Below are positions 52,651 to 59,971 of a DNA stretch of 64,000 nucleotides, piece by piece. Numbering within the stretch: position 1 is the stretch's first letter; each line of letters opens with the position of its first letter. The notes beneath the pieces were generated by a model that saw only the letters and a program-made list of their open reading frames with translations, made no database searches and was not told where the DNA came from. The translations under genes and the position numbers were made by a program. The stretch lies in assembly GCF_001556045.1 (NCBI RefSeq), contig NZ_LSIC01000178.1, forward strand, positions 62,001-126,000. Reading direction: 5' to 3'. The DNA is from Bradyrhizobium sp. CCH5-F6 (GTDB lineage: Bacteria; Pseudomonadota; Alphaproteobacteria; Rhizobiales; Xanthobacteraceae).

Positions 52651-52689
52651 GGTAAAGCGGCGCCGCAGTGCGACAGAAGGAGGCAACCT

Positions 52690-53607
52690 ATGGCTGATGA
52701 GAGCAAGGCAAACCCGCAAGGCACCGAGAGGCTCGGCTATCTCGGCCTTGGACTCATGGGAGCGCCGATGACCCGGCGCCTGCTCGAGGCCGGCTATCAG
52801 GTCGCTGTCTGGAACCGCTCAGAGGGCAAGACGGCTCCGCTCGTAGAGGCCGGCGCCAAGCGTGCGGCCACGCCTCGTGATCTTCTGGTACACTCGGACA
52901 TCGTCTTCATGTGCGTGACGGATGCGGCGGCGGTCGAGGAGGTGATCTTCGGGCCTGAAGGCCTGGCGGCCGCGCCGGGCGCAGGCAAGCTTGTCGTCGA
53001 CTTCTCGTCGATACATCCTGACGCGGCGCGCGATCTCGCAACGCGACTGAAAAACGCGAACGGCGCAGGCTGGATCGATGCGCCGGTGTCCGGGGGCACG
53101 AAGGGCGCCGAGGAAGGCACGCTCGCCATCATGGCGGGAGGAGAAGCCAGTGATATCGAGAGGGTGCGGCCCTATGTGCTGGCCATGGCACGCAGGTTCA
53201 CTCACATGGGCCCGGTCGGCGCCGGCCAGACCACAAAACTTTGCAACCAGGTGATCGTGGGATGCGCGATGGCCGTCCTCGCGGAAGCAGCGCGCCTTGC
53301 CGTGAACGCCGGAATTGATGCCAACCGATTGCCGGAAGCGCTCGCCGGCGGCTTCGCGGACTCTATCCCTCTCCAGCTGTTCGTGCCGCGGATGGTCCAG
53401 GGCATTCACAGCCCGCCGCTCGGCCACATCGCCACGATGCTCAAGGATCTTGATACCATCGCCGATGTCGCACAAGCGACGTCCACGCCGGTGCCGATGG
53501 CCTCGCTTGCGGCGCAACTTTTCAGGCTGGCGAAGGCCGCGCGAGGAGCGGACGCAGACGCGCTTGAAATCTACAAGCTATCAGCGCCGGAGCATCGCGC
53601 CGTGTAG
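52690..53607 (+). CDS. NAD(P)-dependent beta-hydroxyacid dehydrogenase (3-HIBADH family)
   Basis: 305-residue dehydrogenase: LGYLGLGLMGAPMTRRLLEA (nucleotide-binding), WIDAPVSGGTKGAEEGTLAI (substrate-binding), and GAGQTTKLCNQVIVGCAMAV with the catalytic Lys. The family reduces or oxidises 3-hydroxyacids such as tartronate semialdehyde or 3-hydroxyisobutyrate. ATG 52690 follows GGAGG. It is divergent from the ABC/dehydratase operon, likely in the same pathway. Confidence 0.9.
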   Translation: MADESKANPQGTERLGYLGLGLMGAPMTRRLLEAGYQVAVWNRSEGKTAPLVEAGAKRAATPRDLLVHSDIVFMCVTDAAAVEEVIFGPEGLAAAPGAGKLVVDFSSIHPDAARDLATRLKNANGAGWIDAPVSGGTKGAEEGTLAIMAGGEASDIERVRPYVLAMARRFTHMGPVGAGQTTKLCNQVIVGCAMAVLAEAARLAVNAGIDANRLPEALAGGFADSIPLQLFVPRMVQGIHSPPLGHIATMLKDLDTIADVAQATSTPVPMASLAAQLFRLAKAARGADADALEIYKLSAPEHRAV

Positions 53608-53623
53608 GCTGACTGGAAGAAGG

Positions 53624-54187
53624 TCAGGGCACCTTCTTGCGTTCATCGTCAGTCATAAAGCGGCCGAACGCTCCCCGTGCGAAGAGCAGCGGCTCCTTCG
53701 CATTGTAGGTGTAAGCCTCGACCGCGCCGAGAAAGATCACGTGGTCGCCACCATAGTAACGATTGACGGAACGACATTGAAAGTTGGCGACGCTCTCGGC
53801 GAGGACCGGCGCGTTGCCGAGGCCCGGCGCCCAGTCCACCCCGGTGAACTTGTCGTCCGACGATTTTGCGAATTTGTTCGCAAGCGCCTGTTGCGAAGCA
53901 CCAAGCACATTGACGGTGAAATGGCTGGCGTTCTGGAAGATGGCAAGGCTCGAGGAATAGACGACGAGGCTCCACAGAACCAGCGGAGGGTTCAGGGAGA
54001 CCGAGGCGAACGAATTGCACGTCAGTCCGTAGGGCTTGCCGTCAGGCGCCGCCGCCGTGATGATCGTCACGCCCGTCGCATAGGTTCCAAGCGCGTTGCG
54101 GAAATCGCGAGGATCGATCAGCGAGCTGTCGCTCGCGAACTCGTTGGCGGGATCGGGAGCGCGGGGCTGCTTCGGCAGATCATTCAT
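53624..54187 (-). CDS. Flavin reductase family protein
   Basis: 187-residue flavin reductase domain protein (FRNALGTYATGVTIITAAAP, GLTCNSFASVSLNPPLVLWS, FTVNVLGASQQALANKFA, GGDHVIFLGAVEAYTYN). These enzymes supply reduced FMN/FAD to a partner monooxygenase. The gene lies 9 bp after the acyl-CoA-dehydrogenase-fold monooxygenase gene, the classical two-component arrangement. Confidence 0.92.
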   Translation of the reverse strand: MNDLPKQPRAPDPANEFASDSSLIDPRDFRNALGTYATGVTIITAAAPDGKPYGLTCNSFASVSLNPPLVLWSLVVYSSSLAIFQNASHFTVNVLGASQQALANKFAKSSDDKFTGVDWAPGLGNAPVLAESVANFQCRSVNRYYGGDHVIFLGAVEAYTYNAKEPLLFARGAFGRFMTDDERKKVP

Positions 54188-54196
54188 CGGCCGACC

Positions 54197-55426
54197 TCAC
54201 AGCGTCAGATTCTCGGACGGCAAGCCGAGCGCCACTCGTCCATAATTGGTCCCTGCCGCATCGAAGTTGAACGCCAGATGCGAGTTGATCGCGTGCGCAT
54301 CGCGGAATTGCCGCTGCAACACGCCACTCGTGAACAGGCCGCGCGCGCCGCTCGCGGCAAACAGCATCGAGACCGCGTCCGTGCACAAGTTCACTGAGAA
54401 AGATCCATCGCGCCGGTATCGGGTCTTGGTCGTCATTTCAGGGACATGACCGCGCCGAGCGTCCTCCATGGCATCGAGACACGCCGACCGCATGATCAGG
54501 CGTGCGGCGTCGATCTTCGCCGAGACCTCGGCGATCTTGATCTGGGTGCTTTGAAAGTCGCTCAGCTTCGCGCGGTTGTAGGTTGAAATGCGATGACGTG
54601 CGACGTCCGTATAGTCGTCGAGACACGCTTGCGCGTTCCCCAGGGCGACGCCGGAGAGAACGTATGGGAACAGCGAGAACACGGGGAGCGCATACAGCGG
54701 ATTCGGATTGACCGCGCTTCCCGGCGTCGGGCCGCCGGCGAGGTCGCCGACCGGGACCGTCATGTGGTCAGCCACGAAGGCTTCCCTGACTTCCACGTCG
54801 CAAGACCCCGTCCCGCGCAATCCTGCGACATTCCAGGTGTCGAGCACCCTGTAATCGTCCTTCGGCAGCAGAAAGATTCGATACTCGATGCCGTCCGCCT
54901 CGTCGTCGGAGTAGACCACGCTTGCCAGCATGTTCCATTCGCATGAGGCGACGCCTGAGGAGAACGGCCAGCTGCCATGCAGCCGGTATCCGCCCGCGAC
55001 CCGCGTGGCCCGTCCCGCCGGAAAGATAAACGAGGATGCGATCAGCGCGTCCGGATCACGGCCCCAGACCAGGTCCTGCGCCTTCTGCTCGAACATGCCG
55101 AGCATCCAGTGATGGCTCGCGAGATTAGCGAGATTCCAGGCTACCGACGCGTCCGCCTGCCCGAGCAGTTCGGCGCAATCGACGAGGGCGACATAGTCAA
55201 GCTCGGCGCCGCCGATCCGCTTGGGCTGGAGCATCCGGAACAGGCCGGCGTCGTGGAGATCCTTTTCGGTCTCCGGCGGAAGACGCCGCAGCTCCTCCGT
55301 CCGCGCGGCCCGCTCGCGCAGTCGCGGCAGGAGCGCCCGAGCCTTCGCAAGCATCGCCGCATAGACTTCTCCGCCGGCTTGCAGTCCGGTTGGGTGAGTC
55401 GTGCGCGGCTCCTGACCGAGCGCCAT
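54197..55426 (-). CDS. Acyl-CoA dehydrogenase-fold flavin monooxygenase (group D, HpaB-C2/HsaA-like)
   Basis: 409-residue protein of the acyl-CoA-dehydrogenase fold: LGQADASVAWNLANLASHHW, GYRLHGSWPFSSGVASCEWN, AGLRGTGSCDVEVREAFVAD and a C-terminal region with ALGLPSENLTL. The pairing with a flavin reductase and the GTGSCDVEV-type motif indicate a two-component hydroxylase or oxygenase rather than a true dehydrogenase. It could hydroxylate an aromatic or N-heteroaromatic acid. The start at 55426 fits MALGQEPRTT. Confidence 0.85.
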   Translation of the reverse strand: MALGQEPRTTHPTGLQAGGEVYAAMLAKARALLPRLRERAARTEELRRLPPETEKDLHDAGLFRMLQPKRIGGAELDYVALVDCAELLGQADASVAWNLANLASHHWMLGMFEQKAQDLVWGRDPDALIASSFIFPAGRATRVAGGYRLHGSWPFSSGVASCEWNMLASVVYSDDEADGIEYRIFLLPKDDYRVLDTWNVAGLRGTGSCDVEVREAFVADHMTVPVGDLAGGPTPGSAVNPNPLYALPVFSLFPYVLSGVALGNAQACLDDYTDVARHRISTYNRAKLSDFQSTQIKIAEVSAKIDAARLIMRSACLDAMEDARRGHVPEMTTKTRYRRDGSFSVNLCTDAVSMLFAASGARGLFTSGVLQRQFRDAHAINSHLAFNFDAAGTNYGRVALGLPSENLTL

Positions 55427-55491
55427 TCGTGTCCCTCGCTTTCACACATTTATGCGGCGGGACCTTCGCTAAATCAAGCCGAGGTCGTAGT

Positions 55492-56760
55492 TCAAGCCGA
55501 CGTCGGAGGCTTCGCCGGGCCAAAGGCGCCCTTCTCGGCAAATTCGGCGATACGACGTTCGTCGTAACCGAGCGTATCGTGCAGGACTTGCATTGTATGC
55601 TGGCCCAACAGAGGTGCCGCAACGGGATCGATCGCTCCGGTCAGGCTCATTGTGATCGGCGGCTCGATATTGGGCACCCATTCCGCCGTCGGGTGCGGAA
55701 TCCGGTTCAAGCGGTGGCGCTCGCGCGCCTCGGGCGCATTGAACCCCTCCTTGACCGTCCGGAGATAGCCGACCGGAATATTGGCGAGCTTCATTTTGCT
55801 CATCCAGTTTTCGAGAGTATCACTCGCAAAGACCTCGGCAATGGCTGCCCGCAAGAACTCCTTGTTCTCCGAACGCGCCTTGCGCGTGGCAAACTGCGGA
55901 TCGGTGATGAGATCCGGTCGGTTCAGGACCTCCACCACGAGCCGCCGGTAGAGCCGGTCGTTGGCGCAGGCCATGTAGAGAGGCCCATCGGAAGCCTCAT
56001 AGACGCCGACGGTGGGAGACCCGCTCGGCGAATTGCCGAACCGGCCGGGGTTCTCGCCGTTGATGAGATAGGCCATGCCGTAGAAGCCCGTCATCCCCAT
56101 CGCAACGTCGAACAGGGCGACTTCGACATGCTGGCCGCGGCCGAGCCGTTCCCGCGCCAGCAGCGCCATCAGGATGGCATTGCAGGCGGACATCCCCGTC
56201 GCCATGTCCACGATAGGCGGACCGGTACGAACCGCCGGGCCGTCGGCAAATCCGTTGAGCGACATGAAGCCGCTTTCCGCCTGGGTGATGGGATCGAACC
56301 CGGGCCGCGAAGCAAACGGTCCGGTGCGTCCATAGGCTGAGATCGAACAATAGACCAGCCGCGGGTGGAGCGGCACGACCGACTCATAGTCGAGCCCGAA
56401 CTTCTTCATCACCCCGCTCGAGAAATTCTCCACGACCACATCCGCCTTGCGGATCAGATCCAGCGCGATCTCACGGGCGTCCGGCACGGCAAGGTCGAGC
56501 GCAATGCCGCGCTTGTTGCGGTTCAGGCTGAGATAGGCAGCGCTTTCGCCGCCGACCTCCGCGTGCTCATAGACGCGCGTGTCGTCGCCGCCGTCGGGAT
56601 TTTCAATCTTGATGACCTGCGCACCAAAATCGGCGAGCGTCTGGGTGCAGGCAGGTCCTGCCACCACGCGCGTGAAATCCACGACCAGCAGACCATCGAG
56701 CGCAGCCGGCCGCCCCGCCCCTCGCGGCGAACGTTCCGGCAATTGAGGCTTTGTCGGCAT
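55492..56760 (-). CDS. Class III CoA transferase (CaiB/BaiF family)
   Basis: 422-residue CoA transferase: LVVDFTRVVAGPACTQTLAD, NRNKRGIALDLAVPDARE, RPGFDPITQAESGFMSLNG with the catalytic Asp expected in this family, and GPPIVDMATGMSACNAILMA. It transfers CoA between a donor ester and an acid. It precedes the monooxygenase gene by 65 bp on the same strand, which suggests that the hydroxylated acid is metabolised as a CoA ester. Confidence 0.9.
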   Translation of the reverse strand: MPTKPQLPERSPRGAGRPAALDGLLVVDFTRVVAGPACTQTLADFGAQVIKIENPDGGDDTRVYEHAEVGGESAAYLSLNRNKRGIALDLAVPDAREIALDLIRKADVVVENFSSGVMKKFGLDYESVVPLHPRLVYCSISAYGRTGPFASRPGFDPITQAESGFMSLNGFADGPAVRTGPPIVDMATGMSACNAILMALLARERLGRGQHVEVALFDVAMGMTGFYGMAYLINGENPGRFGNSPSGSPTVGVYEASDGPLYMACANDRLYRRLVVEVLNRPDLITDPQFATRKARSENKEFLRAAIAEVFASDTLENWMSKMKLANIPVGYLRTVKEGFNAPEARERHRLNRIPHPTAEWVPNIEPPITMSLTGAIDPVAAPLLGQHTMQVLHDTLGYDERRIAEFAEKGAFGPAKPPTSA

Positions 56761-56875
56761 CGATAGCGCTCCCTTACATCGGCTTGTGGCCGCCGAATTT
56801 CCGCAAGAGCAAACTTAAAGCCCGGCGCCGCCGACTTCGCAAGTGCCTCACCCGCATCCCTTCAATACGCAAAAG

Positions 56876-56905
56876 GGACCCGGCAGCCGTCAAGCTGCCG
56901 GGTCC
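56876..56905 (-). terminator. Strong terminator-like hairpin
   Basis: GGACCCGGCAGC pairs with GCTGCCGGGTCC around a 6-base loop. On the minus strand the stem is followed by TTTT (complement of AAAA at 56871-56874), so it fits a terminator for the GNAT gene that ends at 56995. Confidence 0.7.
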
Positions 56906-56994
56906 TCGGACATTCCAGGCATACGAGGTTGCGCCACGCCTCGTACTGATCGCCTAGGCCACGGAGGGCGCGTTCCGCGCGGCGGAAGCGCCGA

Positions 56995-57423
56995 TCAGCG
57001 AAGCCACTTTCGCCAATAAAGCGTATGCGCCCAGGCCCAGGGCGCCTCGGGTTCGAAGAGCCGATAGCCCGCCTTGATGAAGTTGTTCGCAGATACCGGG
57101 TTGTCCGTCGTATCGGAGACGATGCTGTCCCATCCGATGCGGCGTCCCCTCGCCTCCACCACACGCATCAATCTGCGCTGAAGGCCGTGTCCCCAATGCC
57201 GTTGCAACACGCCAACCCTGGAGAAATAGCCGCCATTTCTCACGTGGGTGGACGGAACGACGCCGGCAAAACCGACTGCATCATCACCGCGATAGACGAG
57301 CCACCACGCCCCCGATTCGAATTTAGGCATGACGGCGGAATCGAGGAACGTCAACTGATGCAAGTCGGACAATGCATCGGCGACGTCGTCATCGAATGCA
57401 TCGACATTGCGAATTCTGTACAT
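56995..57423 (-). CDS. GNAT family N-acetyltransferase
   Basis: 142-residue acetyltransferase with MYRIRNVDAFDDDVADALSD at the start, the acetyl-CoA site FSRVGVLQRHWGHGLQRRLM (Q/RxxGxG/A type) and the asparagine segment DNPVSANNFIKAGYRLF. ATG 57423 is the natural start; a much longer frame upstream is not protein-like. Followed by a strong terminator hairpin. Substrate unknown. Confidence 0.82.
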   Translation of the reverse strand: MYRIRNVDAFDDDVADALSDLHQLTFLDSAVMPKFESGAWWLVYRGDDAVGFAGVVPSTHVRNGGYFSRVGVLQRHWGHGLQRRLMRVVEARGRRIGWDSIVSDTTDNPVSANNFIKAGYRLFEPEAPWAWAHTLYWRKWLR

Positions 57424-57477
57424 GGATCGAACCGTTGCTGGGAATGACGTGACCGCAAGCGCCGCCTTGCCCGCGTC

Positions 57478-58128
57478 GTGAAGGCTCACTTGCCCAGCAC
57501 GACCTTGACACCAAGCCAAACAGCCCCCATCAGGCCGGTGGCGATCTCCGTCCAGAAGAGCCTGAATGGAAAGCTCAAGGATCCTCCATGGCGTGCGGCC
57601 TACTGCCCTCTGAAGACCCAGCGCGCTCTTGCTGAGGCTACTCTGAGAGCCAAGACAGAGACCAAGCAGAAGGCCGAAGAAGCCAAGCGGAAGGCCGAAG
57701 TGGAGATCACTCTCAAGAGCGCCCATCCGCAAGATGGCGTCTACGCCGCGGTGGGGGCCGATTTCGAGGAGCGTTGCGCGAAATTCAGCGACACGGTCGT
57801 TGCGTTCGCAAGGAAGTCGATCGTGACGGCCTCGAACAGTTGCGAGGTTTTCCGCACCCGGGTTCAGCTTCCCGATACCGTCAGGATCGGCGCCGATTGC
57901 GCAGTGCAGCCGGCTCCTGACCCGAATGCCGTCAGCGTACAGAATGTGGACACCACTCCGGACCGCGAGAACCTGATGTTCAAGAAGATCGACGACAAGA
58001 CCGTCATCCTCTGGATCATCAACAACGGACATTTCACCGGCGACGGCCGAAAGCTGTCCTATTGCAGCGAACAGGTGCAGCTCGCCTATGCAAGGCAGCG
58101 GCGGGCCGGCAAGCCTAGCAAGAACTAG
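57478..58128 (+). CDS. Hypothetical protein, N-terminal part doubtful
   Basis: The frame holds 216 residues, but only the part from about residue 55 looks like protein: a Lys/Glu/Ala-rich helix (KTETKQKAEEAKRKAEVEIT) and then HPQDGVYAAVGADFEERCAK, a cysteine-containing domain ending in KLSYCSEQVQLAYARQ. Proteins with this repeated-Lys helix and DGVYAAVG domain are frequent exported hypotheticals in Bradyrhizobium and normally begin with a signal peptide, which is missing here. The 5' end may be degraded, or the start lies at an internal codon. The function is unknown. A 30-residue reading frame runs antisense at 57486. Confidence 0.5.
   Translation: MKAHLPSTTLTPSQTAPIRPVAISVQKSLNGKLKDPPWRAAYCPLKTQRALAEATLRAKTETKQKAEEAKRKAEVEITLKSAHPQDGVYAAVGADFEERCAKFSDTVVAFARKSIVTASNSCEVFRTRVQLPDTVRIGADCAVQPAPDPNAVSVQNVDTTPDRENLMFKKIDDKTVILWIINNGHFTGDGRKLSYCSEQVQLAYARQRRAGKPSKN
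57486..57578 (-). CDS. Possible 30-residue membrane peptide
   Basis: Starts at TTG 57578, 4 bases after GGAGG, and reads MSFPFRLFWTEIATGLMGAV followed by WLGVKVVLGK: one hydrophobic helix with basic ends. An in-frame stop lies shortly upstream, so it is a self-contained frame. It overlaps the doubtful 5' end of the plus-strand frame. Codon and hydrophobicity patterns favour it weakly. Confidence 0.35.
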   Translation of the reverse strand: MSFPFRLFWTEIATGLMGAVWLGVKVVLGK

Positions 58129-58143
58129 GGATCATCGGAACGA

Positions 58144-58230
58144 ATAAACCCGCAGCCAATCACTCGGCGCAGGCTCAACCAACTGAAACTCGATGATGCC
58201 ATTCTGCCAGTGTTTTGCCCGACGCGTCAA
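58144..58230. repeat. Dispersed ~85-bp intergenic repeat, copy A (diverged)
   Basis: Ends with cgatgatgccattctgccag then tgttttgcccgacgcgtcaa. Copies B (58926-59024) and C (59762-59847) share this 3' block; the 5' hairpin half is degraded here. Confidence 0.65.
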
Positions 58231-58270
58231 CCGACACATCGAAATTTCCGAATCGAGATGTTTCGCCGGC

Positions 58271-58612
58271 TCAGGCCTCGCGTTCGGCATCGGCATTGCC
58301 GGCATCGTCCGGATGCACGATGACGCGCTCGACCCGATGAACCAGTTCGAGCGGCTGATCTTCACCGTTCTCGACCGGCTGCGCAGCCTTGCCCCAGCCG
58401 CGATCGAGAATGGCGTTGGCCGCCGAGACTCGCGCCGCCGGCGTTGCGTCCTCGCTGCGCATGATGCCGACGAGGACACGGATGGCCGTTCTGCTGTGGC
58501 TGCGCGCCAGCGAGCGGATCTCGGTCAGGGTGCGCGCCCTCGGCGTCTTCACGCGCGCGGGCAAGCGGACTGGTGCGAGCTCGGGCTCGCATTCGACGAT
58601 GTCCTTGCTCAC
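58271..58612 (-). CDS. Hypothetical protein (113 aa)
   Basis: Starts at GTG 58612, overlapping the stop of the 23-residue gene upstream by 4 bases (GTGA). The sequence shows a basic, helical middle (RTLTEIRSLARSHSRTAIRV, SAANAILDRGWGKAAQPVEN) and an acidic tail ending NADAEREA. It resembles small helical proteins, often phage-associated, found in rhizobial genomes, but the family is not firmly recognised. Much longer upstream frame starts inside a repeat and is not used. Confidence 0.6.
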   Translation of the reverse strand: MSKDIVECEPELAPVRLPARVKTPRARTLTEIRSLARSHSRTAIRVLVGIMRSEDATPAARVSAANAILDRGWGKAAQPVENGEDQPLELVHRVERVIVHPDDAGNADAEREA

Positions 58613-58680
58613 GAGACCGTCTCCCACAGCACGATTGCGACGAGCCCTGCGAGCGCGAGCGATATCAGGTAAGCGGTCAT
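58609..58680 (-). CDS. 23-residue membrane peptide, coupled to the next gene
   Basis: ATG 58680 follows a strong GGAGGAACG and encodes one hydrophobic helix (MTAYLISLALAGLVAIVLWE, then TVS). The stop overlaps the GTG start of the 113-residue gene, giving translational coupling. It is similar in size to KdpF-like or toxin-like single-span peptides, but no family assignment is possible. Confidence 0.5.
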   Translation of the reverse strand: MTAYLISLALAGLVAIVLWETVS

Positions 58681-59060
58681 CGTTCCTCCCTAAGAAAATG
58701 CGCGGCAGATCGCGGCGATGAGGCGCGATCGTTTCGGGCGCGAACCCTATCTCCGTGTCTTCCGGAGACCGCAGCGGCGCGGGCAGCTGGCCCTTCGCCG
58801 CGGGCCGGCACGTTCGCGCGTGCACGGCCAGCAATGGTTCGGACGGCGGCGCGCCGATCGGCGCTCCAGGTTTGACGAGTGCGTGGCCGCAATGCGCCGC
58901 CGCCGCCCGATTGCGAAATCGAGAACGAAAAAACCCGCGCCGGATTGTTCCGCGCGGGTGAACCAAACTCGTCTCGATGATGTCATCATGCCGGTGTTTT
59001 GCCCGACGAGTCAAACGAACGATTGGGCTCTGCGAAAGTTAGCCGACAGGAGGACCAACG
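58681..59060. other. Gene-poor stretch with repeat copy B
   Basis: No frame here reads as a convincing protein; the arginine-rich frames on both strands look like shadows. The right third holds repeat copy B. Confidence 0.5.
58926..59024. repeat. Dispersed ~85-bp intergenic repeat, copy B
   Basis: Hairpin ACCCGCG-loop-CGCGCGGGT followed by aaccaaactcg, gatgatgtcatcatgccgg and tgttttgcccgacgagtcaa. It is about 80% alike to copy C by eye over the 3' block. Confidence 0.8.
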
Positions 59061-59261
59061 ATGATGGACGAGACTGCCCCACCCCCGACATCGCGAGATC
59101 CGTCAGGACCGCAGCCGCGCAGCGACAAGGAACACGACGCGCAGGATTCGATCGTAGAGAGCGCCGGCGACAACGAAGACGACGGCCGCGATCTCGTGCG
59201 CGGCGATGGCGGCAGCATCGGCCTTCCCGCCAGGCCCGGCGATCTGGCGAAGGATGATTAG
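59061..59261 (+). CDS. Small acidic hypothetical protein (66 aa)
   Basis: ATGATG at 59061 follows AGGAGG at a normal distance. The protein is hydrophilic and acidic (DKEHDAQDSIVESAGDNEDD) with no membrane segment, and looks disordered. Good ribosome site and start make it likely to be expressed. No family recognised. Confidence 0.55.
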   Translation: MMDETAPPPTSRDPSGPQPRSDKEHDAQDSIVESAGDNEDDGRDLVRGDGGSIGLPARPGDLAKDD

Positions 59262-59403
59262 AGCGCCCGGCTCGCTGGCAATCCGATGACTGCCAGGTTT
59301 TCCGGTGTCTTGCCCGGCACACACAATATCGGCCCGCGCGACCGCCAAGGCAGGGAACGCCGATATGGCGCGCGCGTTTCCTCCGATGGAAGGCCTTCGC
59401 AAG

Positions 59404-59748
59404 ATGAACCAAACCGTGCTCGTCGTTGACGATGATCCCGCTGTCCTCGACGTGATCGTGGACATGCTGGAAGACCTCGGCTGCGAGGTTGTCAGCGCGC
59501 AGAGCGGCGCCGATGCACTCGACCGGCTCGAACAGAATCGGGACATCTCCATCCTCATCACCGACATCAACATGCCAGGCATGGACGGGCATGAGCTCGC
59601 CGAGCGGGCGAAGCGCGCGCGGCCCGAGCTGAACGTGCTGCAATTGTCGGGGCGCGAACCCCGGCGCGGCGGTCTGCCGATGATCCGGAAGCCGTTCTCG
59701 CTGGAGGAACTCGCCAGCATTATGCGGCGAACCGTCGGCCTCCGCTGA
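59404..59748 (+). CDS. Single-domain response regulator (CheY-like)
   Basis: 114-residue receiver with acidic pocket (Asp9-Asp11), phosphoacceptor Asp54 in ILITDINMPGMDG, Ser82 in place of the switch Thr, and Lys96 in IRKPFSLEELAS. There is no output domain. Start MNQTVLVVDDD at 59404 follows GGAAGG; ATG 59365 is in frame and gives 13 more residues. No histidine kinase is next to it, so its partner is unknown. Confidence 0.88.
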   Translation: MNQTVLVVDDDPAVLDVIVDMLEDLGCEVVSAQSGADALDRLEQNRDISILITDINMPGMDGHELAERAKRARPELNVLQLSGREPRRGGLPMIRKPFSLEELASIMRRTVGLR

Positions 59749-59761
59749 GCGCGCCGCAAAA

Positions 59762-59847
59762 CAAAACCCGCGGCGGACGCTCCCGCGCGGGCTGAACCAA
59801 ACTTTTCGATGATGCCATTCTGCCGGTGTTTTGCCCGACGTGTCAAC
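59762..59847. repeat. Dispersed ~85-bp intergenic repeat, copy C
   Basis: Hairpin CCCGCGgcggacgctcCCGCGCGGG-like stem, then aaccaaac, gatgatgccattctgccgg and tgttttgcccgacgtgtcaa. It lies 14 bp after the response regulator stop and may terminate it. Confidence 0.8.
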
Positions 59848-59971
59848 GCGGCGGACGCTGACGACCTGCGCCTTCCTCCCAGCTTGATATGTGGTGCGCA
59901 AGGGGCTTGCTTCAAGTCCCCGTCCCTGCCGTAGAAGCCGTGACCCAACCAACACGTCAGGGGGTCACGCC

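Noticed and set aside
56995..58032. 345-residue version of the GNAT gene
   Set aside because: The first ~200 residues run antisense to another gene and are not protein-like; ATG 57423 gives the normal GNAT length.
58271..59014. 247-residue minus-strand frame beginning MTRRAKHRHDD
   Set aside because: Its start is produced by the dispersed repeat; similar starts occur at other repeat copies. The GTG 58612 start with coupling is better.
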